This document shows positions 1 through 9,451 of a DNA stretch of 64,000 bases, piece after piece (position 1 is the stretch's first letter; every line of letters begins with the position of its first letter). The stretch lies in the NCBI GenBank assembly GCA_031291295.1, contig JARLJI010000185.1, positions 1 through 64,000 of the forward strand, read 5' to 3'. The notes under the pieces are model-generated. The model was not told the DNA's origin. It worked only from the letters and a program-made list of their open reading frames with translations, and did not search any database. A program made the position numbers and the translations under genes. The stretch is from Rhodoferax sp. GTDB taxonomy: Bacteria; Pseudomonadota; Gammaproteobacteria; Burkholderiales; Burkholderiaceae_C.

Positions 1-1163
1 GCCGAGCCGGCGGCGGTCGAGGCCGCTTCCAGCTTGCTCAGTTCGGTAATGTTTTTTGACAGTTCGGCCACACGCGCGTCGGCATCCTTGGCCTTGCGGG
101 CGGCGAGCGTGCTTTCTTCAGCCGCCTTGCCCTGCACCGCTCCCTTGGAGAGCGTCAGCTTGTCCGGCGACGTGGCGGCAGGGGCTTTCTCTTCGACATT
201 CGCCTGCAGCTGCCCGCCGGCTTTGCGGTCTGCCGCCGCCATCTGCGTGGTGGGTGCGCCCTCGGCCAGCTTGCGGCGGAACTCGTTGAAATCCCGGCTC
301 TGCGCGACGATGGTTTTCTTCGCCTCACCCGCCGGCGTGGCGGCAGCTTGCTGCGCATCCGGCAGCGCCAGCACCGCGCCGGCCTTGATCCGGTTCACGT
401 TGCCGTCGATAAAGGCCTGCGGATTGGTCCGCAAAAGGGCGACCAGCATCTGGTCCAGCGACACGTCGTCTGGTTTGTTGGCGGCTGCTATTTTCCCGGC
501 CGTGTCGCCCCGGTGCACAGTGACCTGGTTGCCGGCGCCCGACGACGCTGCGCTCGTGGCACGTGGCGCCGGCGCCGGCGCTGTGCGAGGGGGCGGCGCC
601 CGGCGCACTGACGGTGCCGCCATGGCCGGAGCCGGCGGCGTGACCGCTGCGGCAGACGTCTGGGGCGCTGTTGGCTGGACCGGGGCCAGTTGCCGCGTCA
701 GGTTCGGGTCGAACAGCATCGTATAGTCGCGCACGATGCGCCCGGTCGACCAGTTGGCTTCGAGGATGACGTCGAGGAACGGGTCGTTGACGGCGCGATC
801 ACTGCGCAGGCTCAAGTAAGAGCGCCCATCGGGGCGGCGCTGCAGGCTGATCTGCACACGGGACACGGCGGCATTGTATTCAAGCCCGGCTGCCTTGAAG
901 GCGTCGGGAGAGGCCACGGTGGCGCGCAGGCTGGCGGCTTCTTCGGCGTTGATGTCCGGAATGTCGATTTCGGCGCGCAGCGGCTCGCCCAAGGCCGACT
1001 GGACCGTGAGGCGGCCCAGCGCCAGCGCGTGGGCGTCAGTGCCGGCAAGACCAAAAGACACGGCGATAGCAGCCGCTACGGCGCTCGCCTGCCAGCCGCG
1101 TGACTTTCTCACTGATTTTTGGGCAATAAAGGCTGGGTTGGCAGGCAATTTTTTTCGCATCAT
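1..1163 (-). CDS. fimV: FimV-type pilus/polar assembly protein, N-terminal part
   Basis: The minus frame is open from an ATG at 1163 to the window edge, so the 3' part is missing. The start reads MMRKKLPANPAF, followed by a signal-like hydrophobic stretch and the FimV hallmark region LGRLTVQSALGEPLRAEIDI. A Pro/Ala-rich linker and a LysM-like segment (NQVTVHRGDTAGKIAAANKP, then LRTNPQAFIDGNVNRIKAG) follow. The visible part ends in an Ala/Lys-rich region likely to form coiled coil. FimV proteins are inner-membrane, peptidoglycan-binding scaffolds for type IV pili and cell-pole organisation. The gene lies 186 bases downstream of asd on the same strand, the order common in beta- and gammaproteobacteria. 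A TTGTCA-like -35 box is visible upstream but its -10 is poor. Identity is secure; the exact start is less so because there is no strong ribosome site. Confidence 0.85.
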   Translation of the reverse strand, partial: MMRKKLPANPAFIAQKSVRKSRGWQASAVAAAIAVSFGLAGTDAHALALGRLTVQSALGEPLRAEIDIPDINAEEAASLRATVASPDAFKAAGLEYNAAVSRVQISLQRRPDGRSYLSLRSDRAVNDPFLDVILEANWSTGRIVRDYTMLFDPNLTRQLAPVQPTAPQTSAAAVTPPAPAMAAPSVRRAPPPRTAPAPAPRATSAASSGAGNQVTVHRGDTAGKIAAANKPDDVSLDQMLVALLRTNPQAFIDGNVNRIKAGAVLALPDAQQAAATPAGEAKKTIVAQSRDFNEFRRKLAEGAPTTQMAAADRKAGGQLQANVEEKAPAATSPDKLTLSKGAVQGKAAEESTLAARKAKDADARVAELSKNITELSKLEAASTAAGS

Positions 1164-1349
1164 TGGGAGGAACGCCTTGGCACTTAATACTGGAATTTGA
1201 CAGTAACATCAATGTCTTAGCCTGACAAGCCGAGACCGGTTTTAGCTCTGCAAGCGCGCAACTAGTCGGCAGTTACGCACAAATGATTGTTGCCAAACGG
1301 CAACGGCAGCCGTCCGGCTTCAGGACTGTCTCTTGCCGCGGGCGCCCGC

Positions 1350-2516
1350 TCAAGCGTCCAGCAGGATGCGCAGCATGCGGCGCAGCGGCTCGGCGGCGCC
1401 CCAGAGCAACTGGTCGCCGACGGTGAAAGCGCCCACATACTCGGGGCCCATCGCAAGCTTGCGGATACGCCCGACCGGGATGCCCAGCGTGCCCGTCACC
1501 GCCACCGGCGTCAGGTCGTGGATCGTCGCTTCGCGTGTGTTCGGCACCACTTTGACCCAGGCGTTGTCGGCGGCGATCATGGCCTCGATGTCGGCGGTCG
1601 GAACGTCTTTCTTGAGCTTGAAGGTCAGCGCCTGGCTGTGGCAGCGCATCGCACCAATGCGCACGCAAAAGCCGTCGACCGGGGTGTGCGCGGTTCCGAA
1701 CGCGGCGCCCTGGCCGAGAATCTTGTTGGTCTCGGCGCCGGCTTTCCATTCTTCCTTGCTCACGCCCCACTCGGCATCGTCCGAGTTTTTCCCGATACCC
1801 AGATCCTTGTCGATCCAGGGAATCAGAGAGCCGCCCAGCGGCACGCCGAAGTGGGCGGTCTCGGCGGCGGACAGCGACTGCTGCCGGGCCAGGATCTTGC
1901 GGTCGATCTCCAGAATGGCCGACTTGGGGTCGTCCAGCAGTGCGCGCACTTCGTGGTTCAGGGTGCCGAACTGGGTCAGCAGCTCGCGCATGTGCTGGGC
2001 GCCGCCGCCGGATGCGGCCTGGTAGGTCATGGCGGTCATCCACTCGACCAGGCCGGCCTTGTACAGCGCGCCCACGCCCATCAGCATGCAGCTCACCGTG
2101 CAGTTGCCGCCAATCCAGTTCTGGCCGCCCTTGGCCAGCGCGTTCTTGATGACCGGCAGGTTCACCGGGTCCAGGATGATGATGGCGTCATCCTTCATGC
2201 GCAGGGTGGAGGCGGCGTCGATCCAGTGGCCGTTCCAGCCGGCCGCACGCAGCTTGGGGAAAATCTCGGTGGTGTAGTCACCGCCCTGGGCGGTGATGAT
2301 GATGTCGCACTTCTTGAGCGCGGCGATGTCGTGGGCGTCCTTCAGTGTGGACTCGTTCTTCGCCTGCGCCGGGGCCTTGCCGCCCGCATTGGAGGTCGAG
2401 AAAAACACCGGCTCGATCAGACCGAAGTCGCCTTCCGCCTGCATCCGGTCCAGCAGCACGGAGCCGACCATGCCGCGCCAGCCCACCAACCCTACGAGAT
2501 TACCGACCTTCATCAC
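1350..2516 (-). CDS. asd: Aspartate-semialdehyde dehydrogenase
   Basis: Makes L-aspartate 4-semialdehyde from aspartyl phosphate with NADPH, the branch point to lysine/diaminopimelate, threonine and methionine. At 388 residues it is close to the length of enterobacterial Asd. The N-terminal nucleotide-binding loop is VGWRGMVGS, the active-site cysteine is Cys139 in [12 protein letters not shown], and the conserved [16 protein letters not shown] follows. A second Met at codon 2 is an equally possible start. It is the last gene after leuC-leuD-leuB on the minus strand, 124 bases from leuB, so it may be co-transcribed or have its own promoter. Nothing is unusual in the active site. Confidence 0.96.
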   Translation of the reverse strand: MMKVGNLVGLVGWRGMVGSVLLDRMQAEGDFGLIEPVFFSTSNAGGKAPAQAKNESTLKDAHDIAALKKCDIIITAQGGDYTTEIFPKLRAAGWNGHWIDAASTLRMKDDAIIILDPVNLPVIKNALAKGGQNWIGGNCTVSCMLMGVGALYKAGLVEWMTAMTYQAASGGGAQHMRELLTQFGTLNHEVRALLDDPKSAILEIDRKILARQQSLSAAETAHFGVPLGGSLIPWIDKDLGIGKNSDDAEWGVSKEEWKAGAETNKILGQGAAFGTAHTPVDGFCVRIGAMRCHSQALTFKLKKDVPTADIEAMIAADNAWVKVVPNTREATIHDLTPVAVTGTLGIPVGRIRKLAMGPEYVGAFTVGDQLLWGAAEPLRRMLRILLDA

Positions 2517-2640
2517 ATCGCCCCTTTCGTTTCAAATAACTTTGCAGGTCAGCTTGCCGTCATGTGCGGCAGGTGCTGTCCCCAACGGTTTTTGGTTGCC
2601 CGGCACGTCGAGCCGGGAAGGCGTGACGAACCGGGCTGAA

Positions 2641-3729
2641 TCAGCCTTTGGTTGTCTTCTTGGTAATGGCGGCCACCACCGCATCACCCATTTCACGGGT
2701 ACCCACCCGGGTGGTGCCATCGGAATAGATGTCCGCTGTGCGCAAGCCCGAAGCGAGCACGTCCTTCACCGCCGACTCGATGCGGTCGGCAGCCTGGGGC
2801 TGGTTGAGTGAAAAGCGGAGCATCATGGCAGCAGACAATATTGTAGCCAATGGATTGGCGATGCCTTTGCCGGCGATGTCGGGCGCGCTGCCGTGGCTGG
2901 GCTCGTACAGGCCCTGGTTGCTGGCGTTGAGCGAGGCCGAGGGCAGCATGCCGATCGAGCCGGTCAGCATCGCCGCCTCGTCGGACAGGATGTCGCCGAA
3001 CATGTTGCCGGTGACCACCACGTCGAACTTCTTGGGCGCCTTGACCAGTTGCATGGCGGCGTTGTCCACGTACATGTGGTCGAGTTCCACGTCCGGATAC
3101 GCCTTGCCAACCTCGGTGACCACGTCCTTCCAGAACTGGAAGGTTTCCAGCACATTGGCCTTGTCTACGCTGGTCACGCGTTTGCTGCGCTTGCGCGCGG
3201 CCTGGAACGCGACGTGGGCGATGCGCTCGATTTCCGGGCGCGAATAGCGCATGGTGTCGAAGGCTTCCTCGGCGCCTGGGAAATGGCCGTCGGTGGCGAC
3301 GCGCCGGCCGCGCGGCTGGCCGAAGTAAATGTCGCCCGTCAGTTCGCGGATGATCAGGATGTCCAGGCCGGCGATCAATTCAGGCTTCAGGCTCGACGCA
3401 TCCACCAGTTGCTCGTAGCAGATGGCCGGACGGAAATTGGCGAACAGGCCTAGGTTCTTGCGCAGGCCCAGAATCGCCTGCTCGGGGCGCAGGTTTCGCT
3501 CGAGTTTGTCGAATTTCCAGTCGCCCACGGCGCCAAACAGAATGGCGTCGGCGGCCTTGGCCAGCTTCAGCGTGGCGTCCGGCAGCGGGTGGCCGTGCGC
3601 CTCGTAGGCGGCACCGCCGACCAGCGCGGTCTCCAGCTCGAACGTGAGGTCGAGAACCTGCAACACCTTGATGGCCTCGGCCACGATTTCGGTCCCGATG
3701 CCGTCGCCCGGCAATACTGCAATTTTCAT
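2641..3729 (-). CDS. leuB: 3-isopropylmalate dehydrogenase
   Basis: Catalyses NAD-dependent oxidative decarboxylation of 3-isopropylmalate to 2-oxoisocaproate, the third step of leucine synthesis. The 362-residue protein begins [16 protein letters not shown] and carries [24 protein letters not shown] and the metal/substrate motif [19 protein letters not shown]-binding [14 protein letters not shown] lies in the C-terminal third. It is a cytoplasmic homodimer in known family members. It follows leuD by 43 bases on the minus strand, and that gap contains a 17-bp GCTA/TAGC-type palindrome (3756-3772). Confidence 0.97.
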   Translation of the reverse strand: MKIAVLPGDGIGTEIVAEAIKVLQVLDLTFELETALVGGAAYEAHGHPLPDATLKLAKAADAILFGAVGDWKFDKLERNLRPEQAILGLRKNLGLFANFRPAICYEQLVDASSLKPELIAGLDILIIRELTGDIYFGQPRGRRVATDGHFPGAEEAFDTMRYSRPEIERIAHVAFQAARKRSKRVTSVDKANVLETFQFWKDVVTEVGKAYPDVELDHMYVDNAAMQLVKAPKKFDVVVTGNMFGDILSDEAAMLTGSIGMLPSASLNASNQGLYEPSHGSAPDIAGKGIANPLATILSAAMMLRFSLNQPQAADRIESAVKDVLASGLRTADIYSDGTTRVGTREMGDAVVAAITKKTTKG

Positions 3730-3755
3730 GATTCTGCTTTGTGGTTTTTTGGGTG

Positions 3756-3772
3756 ACTATCGAATTGATAGC
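3756..3772. repeat. 17-bp dispersed palindrome (copy 1)
   Basis: ACTATCGAATTGATAGC, a near-palindromic copy of the element GCTAY-N7-RTAGC found at 13 places in this window. It lies in the leuD-leuB gap and abuts the leuD stop codon (3773-3775). Confidence 0.6.
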
Positions 3773-4426
3773 TTACTGCGCAAGCGTGGTATGGGCCAGC
3801 CACGGTTTTTGTGCTAAACGCTGGGCTTCGAAGGCGCGGATCTTGTCGGCCTGCAACAGCGTCAGGCCAATGTCGTCAAAGCCGTTCAGCAGGCAATGCT
3901 TGCGAAACGGCTGCACGTCGAACGCCAGCTCTTCGCCTTGCGGCTTGATGACGACCTGGCGCACCAGGTCCACTGTCAGCGCGTAGCCCGGGAAGGCCGC
4001 GGCTTCGTCGAACAGCTGGCCGACCTGGGCCTCGCTCAGCACGATCGGCAGCAGGCCGTTCTTGAAGCAGTTGTTGAAAAAAATGTCGGCGTAAGAGGGC
4101 GCGATGATGGCGCGAAAGCCGTACTGATCCAGCGCCCAGGGCGCGTGTTCGCGCGAGGAGCCGCAGCCAAAGTTTTTGCGCGCCAGCAGGATGGAGGCGC
4201 CCTGGTAGCGCGGCTGGTTCAGCACGAAGTCGGGATTCGGTTTGCGCGAGGCCGGGTCCTGTCCCGGTTCGCCCGGATCGAGGTAGCGCCAAGCGTCGAA
4301 CAAATTCTGTCCAAAGCCGGTCTTGCGGATGGATTTGAGGAACTGCTTGGGGATGATCGCGTCGGTATCGACGTTTTCGCGATCCATCGGCGCCACCAGG
4401 CCTTTGTGTACGGTGAATTTTTGCAT
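3773..4426 (-). CDS. leuD: 3-isopropylmalate dehydratase small subunit
   Basis: Partner of LeuC in isomerising 2-isopropylmalate to 3-isopropylmalate. The 217 residues have the normal small-subunit length. Family motifs are [13 protein letters not shown] near the N terminus and [15 protein letters not shown] in the swivel domain, which contacts the substrate. It starts 70 bases after leuC on the same strand, separated by an imperfect hairpin (4450-4487). It is followed by leuB, so the three genes form the usual leuCDB operon. Confidence 0.97.
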   Translation of the reverse strand: MQKFTVHKGLVAPMDRENVDTDAIIPKQFLKSIRKTGFGQNLFDAWRYLDPGEPGQDPASRKPNPDFVLNQPRYQGASILLARKNFGCGSSREHAPWALDQYGFRAIIAPSYADIFFNNCFKNGLLPIVLSEAQVGQLFDEAAAFPGYALTVDLVRQVVIKPQGEELAFDVQPFRKHCLLNGFDDIGLTLLQADKIRAFEAQRLAQKPWLAHTTLAQ

Positions 4427-4449
4427 GATGTTTATCTCTAGTCAGTTGA

Positions 4450-4487
4450 GGACAGAGCAAAATTGCTCCGCAATTCTTGGTCTGTCC
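4450..4487. repeat. Imperfect hairpin (REP-like) between leuC and leuD
   Basis: GGACAGAGCAAAATTGC, a three-base loop, then GCAATTCTTGGTCTGTCC fold into a 38-nt imperfect stem (7 bp outer, 7-8 bp inner). No T-tract follows on the minus strand, so it is not a standard terminator. It resembles the GGACAGA...TCTGTCC REP-like elements that I recall from Burkholderiales genomes. An mRNA-processing or stabilising role inside the operon is inference. Confidence 0.55.
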
Positions 4488-4496
4488 CGCAAAGTG

Positions 4497-5918
4497 TCAG
4501 GAAAACCGGCGGATGTCGACGAAATGGCCGTGCACCGCGGCGGCGGCGGCCATCGCGGGGCTGACCAGGTGGGTGCGGCCACCGGCGCCCTGGCGGCCCT
4601 CGAAGTTGCGGTTGCTGGTAGAGGCGCAGCGCTCGCCGGGCTCGAGCCGGTCGGCGTTCATCGCCAGGCACATGGAGCAGCCCGGTTCGCGCCATTCGAA
4701 GCCGGCGGCCTTGAAAATCGCATCCAGCCCCTCGCGCTCGGCCTGTTCCTTGACCAGGCCCGAGCCCGGCACCACCATCGCGAGCCTGACGTTTTTCGCG
4801 ACCTTCTGCCCCAGCTTTTTCACCATGGCCGCGGCCTCGCGCATGTCTTCGATGCGCGAATTGGTGCATGAGCCGATGAAGACCTTGTCGATGTAGATGT
4901 CGCCCATGGCTTTGTTGGGCGTGAGGCCCATGTAGGTCAGCGCGCGCTCGATCGCGTCGCGCTTGCTGGCGTCTTTTTCCTTGTCCGGGTCGGGCACGCG
5001 GCCGTCGATGCCGAGCACCATCTCGGGCGAGGTGCCCCAGGTCACCTGCGGCATGACGTCGGTGGCGTCTAACTCGACCACCGTGTCGAAGCGGGCGTCG
5101 GCATCGGACTGCAGCGTGGCCCAGTAGGCGCAGGCCTGGTCCCACTCCACGCCGGTGGGCGAGAGCAGGCGCCCCTTCAGGTAGGCGATGGTCTTTTCGT
5201 CCACGGCCACGAGTCCGGCGCGGGCGCCGGCTTCGATGGCCATGTTGCAGACCGTCATGCGGCCTTCCATGCTCAGCGCGCGGATCGCGGCGCCGCCGAA
5301 TTCGATGGTGTAGCCGGTGCCGCCCGCGGTGCCGATCTTGCCGATGATGGCCAGCACGATGTCCTTGGCGGTGACGCCGCGCGCCAGCGTGCCGTTCACC
5401 TTCACCAGCATGTTCTTGGCTTTTTTGGCCAGCAGGGTTTGCGTAGCCATCACGTGCTCGACCTCGCTGGTGCCGATGCCGTGCGCCAGCGCGCCGAACG
5501 CGCCGTGGGTCGAGGTGTGCGAGTCGCCGCAGACCACCGTCATGCCGGGCAGGGTGGCGCCGTTTTCGGGGCCGATCACGTGCACGATGCCCTGGCGCTT
5601 GGAGAGGAAGGGAAAGTAGGCGGCGGCGCCGGATTCCGCGATGTTGTGGTCCAGCGTGGTGACCTGCTCGCGGCTGATCGGGTCGGTAATGCCGTCGTAG
5701 CCGAGCTCCCAGCCGGTAGTGGGCGTGTTGTGGTCGGCCGTGGCGACGATGGAGCTGATGCGCCAGACCTTGCGGCCCGCCTGGCGCAGGCCTTCAAACG
5801 CCTGCGGGCTGGTGACTTCATGCACCAGGTGCCGGTCGATGTAGAGGATGGCGGTGCCATCTTCTTCGGTGTGGACGACGTGTTCGTCCCAGATCTTGTC
5901 GTAGAGGGTGCGTCCCAT
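4497..5918 (-). CDS. leuC: 3-isopropylmalate dehydratase large subunit
   Basis: Catalytic [4Fe-4S] subunit of isopropylmalate isomerase. At 473 residues it has the usual length. The N terminus [15 protein letters not shown], the substrate-site sequence [20 protein letters not shown] and the cluster ligands are visible: Cys in [12 protein letters not shown] and two cysteines in [12 protein letters not shown]. The first gene of leuCDB, it lies 28 bases downstream of a LysR gene on the same strand. The LysR gene could therefore share its promoter or be its regulator. Confidence 0.97.
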   Translation of the reverse strand: MGRTLYDKIWDEHVVHTEEDGTAILYIDRHLVHEVTSPQAFEGLRQAGRKVWRISSIVATADHNTPTTGWELGYDGITDPISREQVTTLDHNIAESGAAAYFPFLSKRQGIVHVIGPENGATLPGMTVVCGDSHTSTHGAFGALAHGIGTSEVEHVMATQTLLAKKAKNMLVKVNGTLARGVTAKDIVLAIIGKIGTAGGTGYTIEFGGAAIRALSMEGRMTVCNMAIEAGARAGLVAVDEKTIAYLKGRLLSPTGVEWDQACAYWATLQSDADARFDTVVELDATDVMPQVTWGTSPEMVLGIDGRVPDPDKEKDASKRDAIERALTYMGLTPNKAMGDIYIDKVFIGSCTNSRIEDMREAAAMVKKLGQKVAKNVRLAMVVPGSGLVKEQAEREGLDAIFKAAGFEWREPGCSMCLAMNADRLEPGERCASTSNRNFEGRQGAGGRTHLVSPAMAAAAAVHGHFVDIRRFS

Positions 5919-5946
5919 GGGGTGTTTCCTTGTGGTTGAAGTGATT

Positions 5947-6885
5947 TTATGGCGCCCGTGCCGCGCGTGCGCCGAGGTGCTCGACCAGCAGGCGCGCGGT
6001 GACGGGCAAGGTGGAGAAGTCGCGCGCCACCAGATTGATCTGGCGCAGCGCCCAGGGGTCGCTCAAAGGCACGCAGGCCAGATCGCCGACGCCTCGCATC
6101 AACTCGAAGGCGCGTTGCGGGATCACGCCGATGCCCAGGCCGTTGTGGATCATGCGGCACATGGCATCGAGCCCGGTCACATGGATGCGCAGCTTGATGG
6201 TGCGCCCGGCCTGCGCCGCCGCTTGCCGCATGGCGAGGTAGATCGAGCTGGTGGCATGCAGGCCGACGTGGTCGAAATCCAGGGTTTCTATAAAATTGAT
6301 AGCACCATGTCCAGACAGGGTATGGGATTTCGGCACAACAAGCACCAAACGATCCTGCTGGTAGGGTTTGATCTGCAGTTCGCCCGGGCCGTTGTTGCCT
6401 GCGACGGCGGTGTTGCAGATGCCCAGATCCGCGGCGCCCTCCTGCACGGCGCGGATCACCTCCATGCTGAGGTGCTCTTCCAGATCGACCTTGACCTGCT
6501 CGTGCTCGCGCACGAACGTGCCCAGGTCTTCGGGCAGGAACTGCACGATGGCCGAAATGTTGGCATGCACACGCACGTGGCCGCGCACGCCGTCGGCGTA
6601 CTCGCTGAGTTCGCCCTGCATTTTTTCCAGGCTGAACAGCACCGACCTCGCATGGTGCAGCAGGCTCTCGCCGGCCGGGGTCAGATCGACGCCGCGGGTG
6701 TGGCGGTACAGGAGCGGCGTGTCGAGCGTGGCCTCGAGATCGCTGAGCCGCTTGCTCACGGCCGAGGCGGCGATGAATTCGCGCTCGGCGGCGCGGCCGA
6801 TGCTGCCGAGTTCGCACACCGCCACAAAAAGTTGCAGCGAGGTCAGGTCAATGCGGCGGGCAAAGTTGCGTTCGGTGGGCTTCAT
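5947..6885 (-). CDS. LysR-family transcriptional regulator
   Basis: A 312-residue LysR-type regulator. The winged helix-turn-helix spans about residues 13-75 ([18 protein letters not shown], then [15 protein letters not shown]). The effector-binding domain runs from about residue 95 to the end. It sits directly upstream of leuC on the same strand. LysR-type LeuO/LeuR-like control is possible but unproven, and the ligand is unknown. A 17-bp dispersed palindrome (6287-6303) lies inside the coding sequence and encodes part of [16 protein letters not shown]. The upstream region has an 11-base direct repeat that could be part of its regulatory site. Confidence 0.9.
   Translation of the reverse strand: MKPTERNFARRIDLTSLQLFVAVCELGSIGRAAEREFIAASAVSKRLSDLEATLDTPLLYRHTRGVDLTPAGESLLHHARSVLFSLEKMQGELSEYADGVRGHVRVHANISAIVQFLPEDLGTFVREHEQVKVDLEEHLSMEVIRAVQEGAADLGICNTAVAGNNGPGELQIKPYQQDRLVLVVPKSHTLSGHGAINFIETLDFDHVGLHATSSIYLAMRQAAAQAGRTIKLRIHVTGLDAMCRMIHNGLGIGVIPQRAFELMRGVGDLACVPLSDPWALRQINLVARDFSTLPVTARLLVEHLGARAARAP
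6287..6303. repeat. 17-bp dispersed palindrome (copy 2, inside LysR gene)
   Basis: TCTATAAAATTGATAGC within the effector domain of the LysR gene, read in frame without disrupting it. Confidence 0.55.
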
Positions 6886-6915
6886 GGATCAGCGACGGAT
6901 GATGGATTTCGGTCC

Positions 6916-6977
6916 TTTGTCATCGTGTTTGAAGATGAGTATATATTTTCGCCCTTTAAGAGCCGATTTGTCATCGT
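6916..6977. promoter_or_regulatory. Direct repeat upstream of LysR gene
   Basis: TTTGTCATCGT occurs at 6916-6926 and TTTGTCATCGTA at 6967-6978, 51 bases apart, in the 130-base leader between the LysR start (6885) and the gltA terminator. A/T-rich sequence (AGTATATATTTTCG) lies between them. The spacing, about five helical turns, would suit a looped regulator, but binding is inference. Confidence 0.3.
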
Positions 6978-7013
6978 AAAACGCGATGACGGTCCGCATG
7001 AAGAGGCAGGCGT

Positions 7014-7038
7014 AAAAAAGCCCGCGCGAAGCGGGCTT
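7014..7038 (-). terminator. Rho-independent terminator of gltA
   Basis: On the minus strand AAGCCCGC, loop TTCGC, then a GCGGGC arm running into a T-run. It lies about 50 bases after the gltA stop and would end the sdhCDAB-sdhE-gltA transcript. Confidence 0.88.
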
Positions 7039-7086
7039 GAAACCTTGGAGCAGACCGAGGCCGGCCCCAGTCAGGTGCAGGGTCGA

Positions 7087-8397
7087 TCAGCGCTGGGCCA
7101 GCGGCTTGACATCACGCCGCACGGCACCCGTGAACAACTGGCGCGGACGGCCGATCTTGTACTCGGGGTCGCCAATCATTTCGTTGAGCTGGGCGATCCA
7201 GCCCACGGTGCGCGCCAGTGCGAAGACCGCCGTGAACAGGGACACCGGAATGCCAATGGCGCGCTGCACGATGCCCGAATAGAAGTCGACGTTGGGGTAG
7301 AGCTTGCGCGAGACGAAATATTCGTCTTCCAGGGCGATTTTTTCGAGCGCCATGGCCAGCTTGAACAGCGGGTCGTTCTCGAGGCCCATTTCTTTCAGCA
7401 CTTCCTTGCAGGTTTCCTGCATCAGCTTGGCGCGCGGGTCGTAGTTTTTGTACACGCGGTGGCCAAAACCCATCAGCTTGACGCCGGAGTCCTTGTCCTT
7501 GACCTGCTTGATGAACTCGCCGATTTTCTCGACGCCGCCGTTTTTCTGGATGTTTTCCAGCATGTTGAGGGCGGCTTCATTGGCGCCGCCATGAGCGGGA
7601 CCCCATAGGCAGGCCACGCCGGCTGCGATCGCGGCGAACGGGTTGGTGCCGGACGAGCCGCACAGGCGCACGGTGGAGGTGGAAGCGTTTTGCTCGTGAT
7701 CCGCGTGCAGGATGAAGATGCGGTCCATGGCGCGCTCGAGCACCGGGCTGACCTTGTATTCCTCGCACGGCGTGGCAAACATCATGTGCAGGAAGTTGGC
7801 GGAGTAGCTCAGATCGTTGCGCGGGTACATGTAGGGCTGGCCCACGGTGTACTTGTGGGCCATGGCCACCAGGGTGGGCATCTTGGCGATCAGGCGGATC
7901 GCGGAGATCTCACGGTGCTCGGGATTGTTGATGTCCGTGCTGTCGTGGTAGAACGCCGACAGTGCGCCGACCAGACCGGTCATGATGGCCATGGGGTGAG
8001 CGCTGCGGAAGAACCCGCGCATGAACAGCTGCATCTGCTCGTTGACCATGGTGTGCATGCTCACGAGACGCGAGAAGTCCTTCTTGCCGGCCGCGTCGGG
8101 CAGTTCGCCGTACAGCAGCAGGTGGCAGGTTTCCATGTAATCGCAGTTGACGGCCAACTGCTCGATCGGGTAGCCGCGGTACAGCAGTTCGCCCTTGTCG
8201 CCATCGATGTAGGTGATGGCCGACTGGCAGGCCGCCGTGGACAGGAAGCCGGGATCGTAGGTAAACATGCCGGTCTGGGCATACAGCTTGCGGATATCGA
8301 TCACATCCGGGCCCACGCTGCCCTGGTACACCGGCAATTCGACGTTCGGGCTGCCGTTGCTAAACGACAGGGTGGCTTTGTTGTCAGCTAGTTTCAT
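7087..8397 (-). CDS. gltA: Citrate synthase
   Basis: Condenses oxaloacetate and acetyl-CoA to citrate. The 436 residues and the N-terminal beta domain ([19 protein letters not shown]) mark the hexameric, NADH-sensitive Gram-negative type. Catalytic histidines sit in [15 protein letters not shown] and [17 protein letters not shown]. The gene is the last of the gntR/sdhCDAB/sdhE cluster, 11 bases after sdhE, and is followed by a strong terminator. Co-transcription with succinate dehydrogenase is likely. Confidence 0.97.
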   Translation of the reverse strand: MKLADNKATLSFSNGSPNVELPVYQGSVGPDVIDIRKLYAQTGMFTYDPGFLSTAACQSAITYIDGDKGELLYRGYPIEQLAVNCDYMETCHLLLYGELPDAAGKKDFSRLVSMHTMVNEQMQLFMRGFFRSAHPMAIMTGLVGALSAFYHDSTDINNPEHREISAIRLIAKMPTLVAMAHKYTVGQPYMYPRNDLSYSANFLHMMFATPCEEYKVSPVLERAMDRIFILHADHEQNASTSTVRLCGSSGTNPFAAIAAGVACLWGPAHGGANEAALNMLENIQKNGGVEKIGEFIKQVKDKDSGVKLMGFGHRVYKNYDPRAKLMQETCKEVLKEMGLENDPLFKLAMALEKIALEDEYFVSRKLYPNVDFYSGIVQRAIGIPVSLFTAVFALARTVGWIAQLNEMIGDPEYKIGRPRQLFTGAVRRDVKPLAQR

Positions 8398-8408
8398 TTT
8401 TTACCCTT

Positions 8409-8699
8409 TCAGCGGTTATCTCGCAATTGATTCAAAACTTCGCGCACATCGGCGCGATCGAGTTCGGGGCTGACCTGGGCCAGGGTTTTTCGTGACAGAT
8501 GCAGGTCCAGCAGGTCGTTGTCACTGAGGTCCATTAGAGCATCGAGCCCCTGGGCTTGCCGGGTGGTCAGGCTCGCTTCGTAGCGGTTGAAAAATCGTGC
8601 GATGAAGATATCATTTTCCAGCAAACCGCGGCGGCAGCGCCACTTGAGTTTGCTCAACGCCCTCTCACCCAATCGTTCATCCGCCATAGGTAACCTCAA
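8409..8699 (-). CDS. sdhE: FAD assembly factor SdhE
   Basis: Small (96 residues) SdhE/YgfY/Sdh5 family protein that assists covalent flavinylation of SdhA. The family signature RGLLEND (RGxxE-type) is present, with the expected all-helical pattern and DLSDNDLLD. Met5 (MADERLG) at 8687 is an alternative start and may be the true one. It lies between sdhB and gltA with short gaps, which fits its role with the adjacent SdhA. Confidence 0.93.
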   Translation of the reverse strand: MRLPMADERLGERALSKLKWRCRRGLLENDIFIARFFNRYEASLTTRQAQGLDALMDLSDNDLLDLHLSRKTLAQVSPELDRADVREVLNQLRDNR

Positions 8700-8706
8700 A
8701 TCTCGT

Positions 8707-9411
8707 TCAGGTGGCCCGAAAGACCATCATTTCCTTGATCTTGTTGATCGCCAGCGAGGGGTTCAGGCCCTTCGGGCACACGTCCACGCAGTTCATGATG
8801 GTGCGGCAACGGAACAGCCGGTAAGGGTCTTCCAGGTTGTCCAGACGCTCGGCCGTGCCCTGGTCGCGGCTGTCGGCCAGGAAGCGGTAGGCCTGCAGCA
8901 GGCCCGCCGGGCCGACGAATTTGTCGGGGTTCCACCAGAAGCTGGGGCAGGACGTGGAGCAGCTGGCACACAGGATGCACTCGTACAGGCCGTTCAGCTC
9001 TTCGCGCTCTTCGGGACTTTGCAGGCGCTCTTTCTCGGGCGGCACGGTATCGTTGATCAAATAAGGCTTGATCGAGTCGTACTGCTTGAAGAACTGCGTC
9101 ATGTCCACGATCAGGTCGCGCACCACCGGCAGTCCGGGCAGCGGCTTGAGCACGACCGGGTCTTTCAGGGTGCGCATATTGGTCAGGCAGGCCAGGCCGT
9201 TTTTGCCATTGATGTTCATGGCGTCCGAACCGCAAACGCCTTCGCGGCAGGAGCGGCGAAAGGCGATGCCGGGATCCTGCGCCTTGAGTTTCATCAGGGC
9301 GTCCAGCAGCATGCGCTCGTTGCCGTCGAGTTCGACCTCGATGGTCTGCATGTAGGGCTTGACATCCTTGTCCGGGTCGTAGCGGTAGATCTGGAAGGTG
9401 CGCTTGGTCAT
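8707..9411 (-). CDS. sdhB: Succinate dehydrogenase iron-sulfur subunit
   Basis: The 234-residue electron-transfer subunit of complex II. [2Fe-2S] ligands are Cys55, Cys60, Asp63 and Cys75 in SCREGVCGSD...GLAC; Asp in the third position is also found in E. coli. The [4Fe-4S] and [3Fe-4S] ligands are in CILCASCSTSCPSFWWN and CRTIMNCVDVCPKGLNP. It follows sdhA by 40 bases and passes electrons to the SdhC/D quinone site. Confidence 0.97.
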   Translation of the reverse strand: MTKRTFQIYRYDPDKDVKPYMQTIEVELDGNERMLLDALMKLKAQDPGIAFRRSCREGVCGSDAMNINGKNGLACLTNMRTLKDPVVLKPLPGLPVVRDLIVDMTQFFKQYDSIKPYLINDTVPPEKERLQSPEEREELNGLYECILCASCSTSCPSFWWNPDKFVGPAGLLQAYRFLADSRDQGTAERLDNLEDPYRLFRCRTIMNCVDVCPKGLNPSLAINKIKEMMVFRAT

Positions 9412-9451
9412 GGGGTTCTCCGGTGTCTTGGTCGGTTCGGGTCCGCGCGGG

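Noticed and set aside
1289..1304. Hairpin GTTGCC-AAAC-GGCAAC after asd as a terminator
   Set aside because: Only a 6-bp stem with no T-run on the minus strand; too weak to call.
5908..7608. A 566-residue plus-strand open frame crossing leuC upstream, LysR and gltA
   Set aside because: It spans a convincing terminator and two real genes on the other strand.
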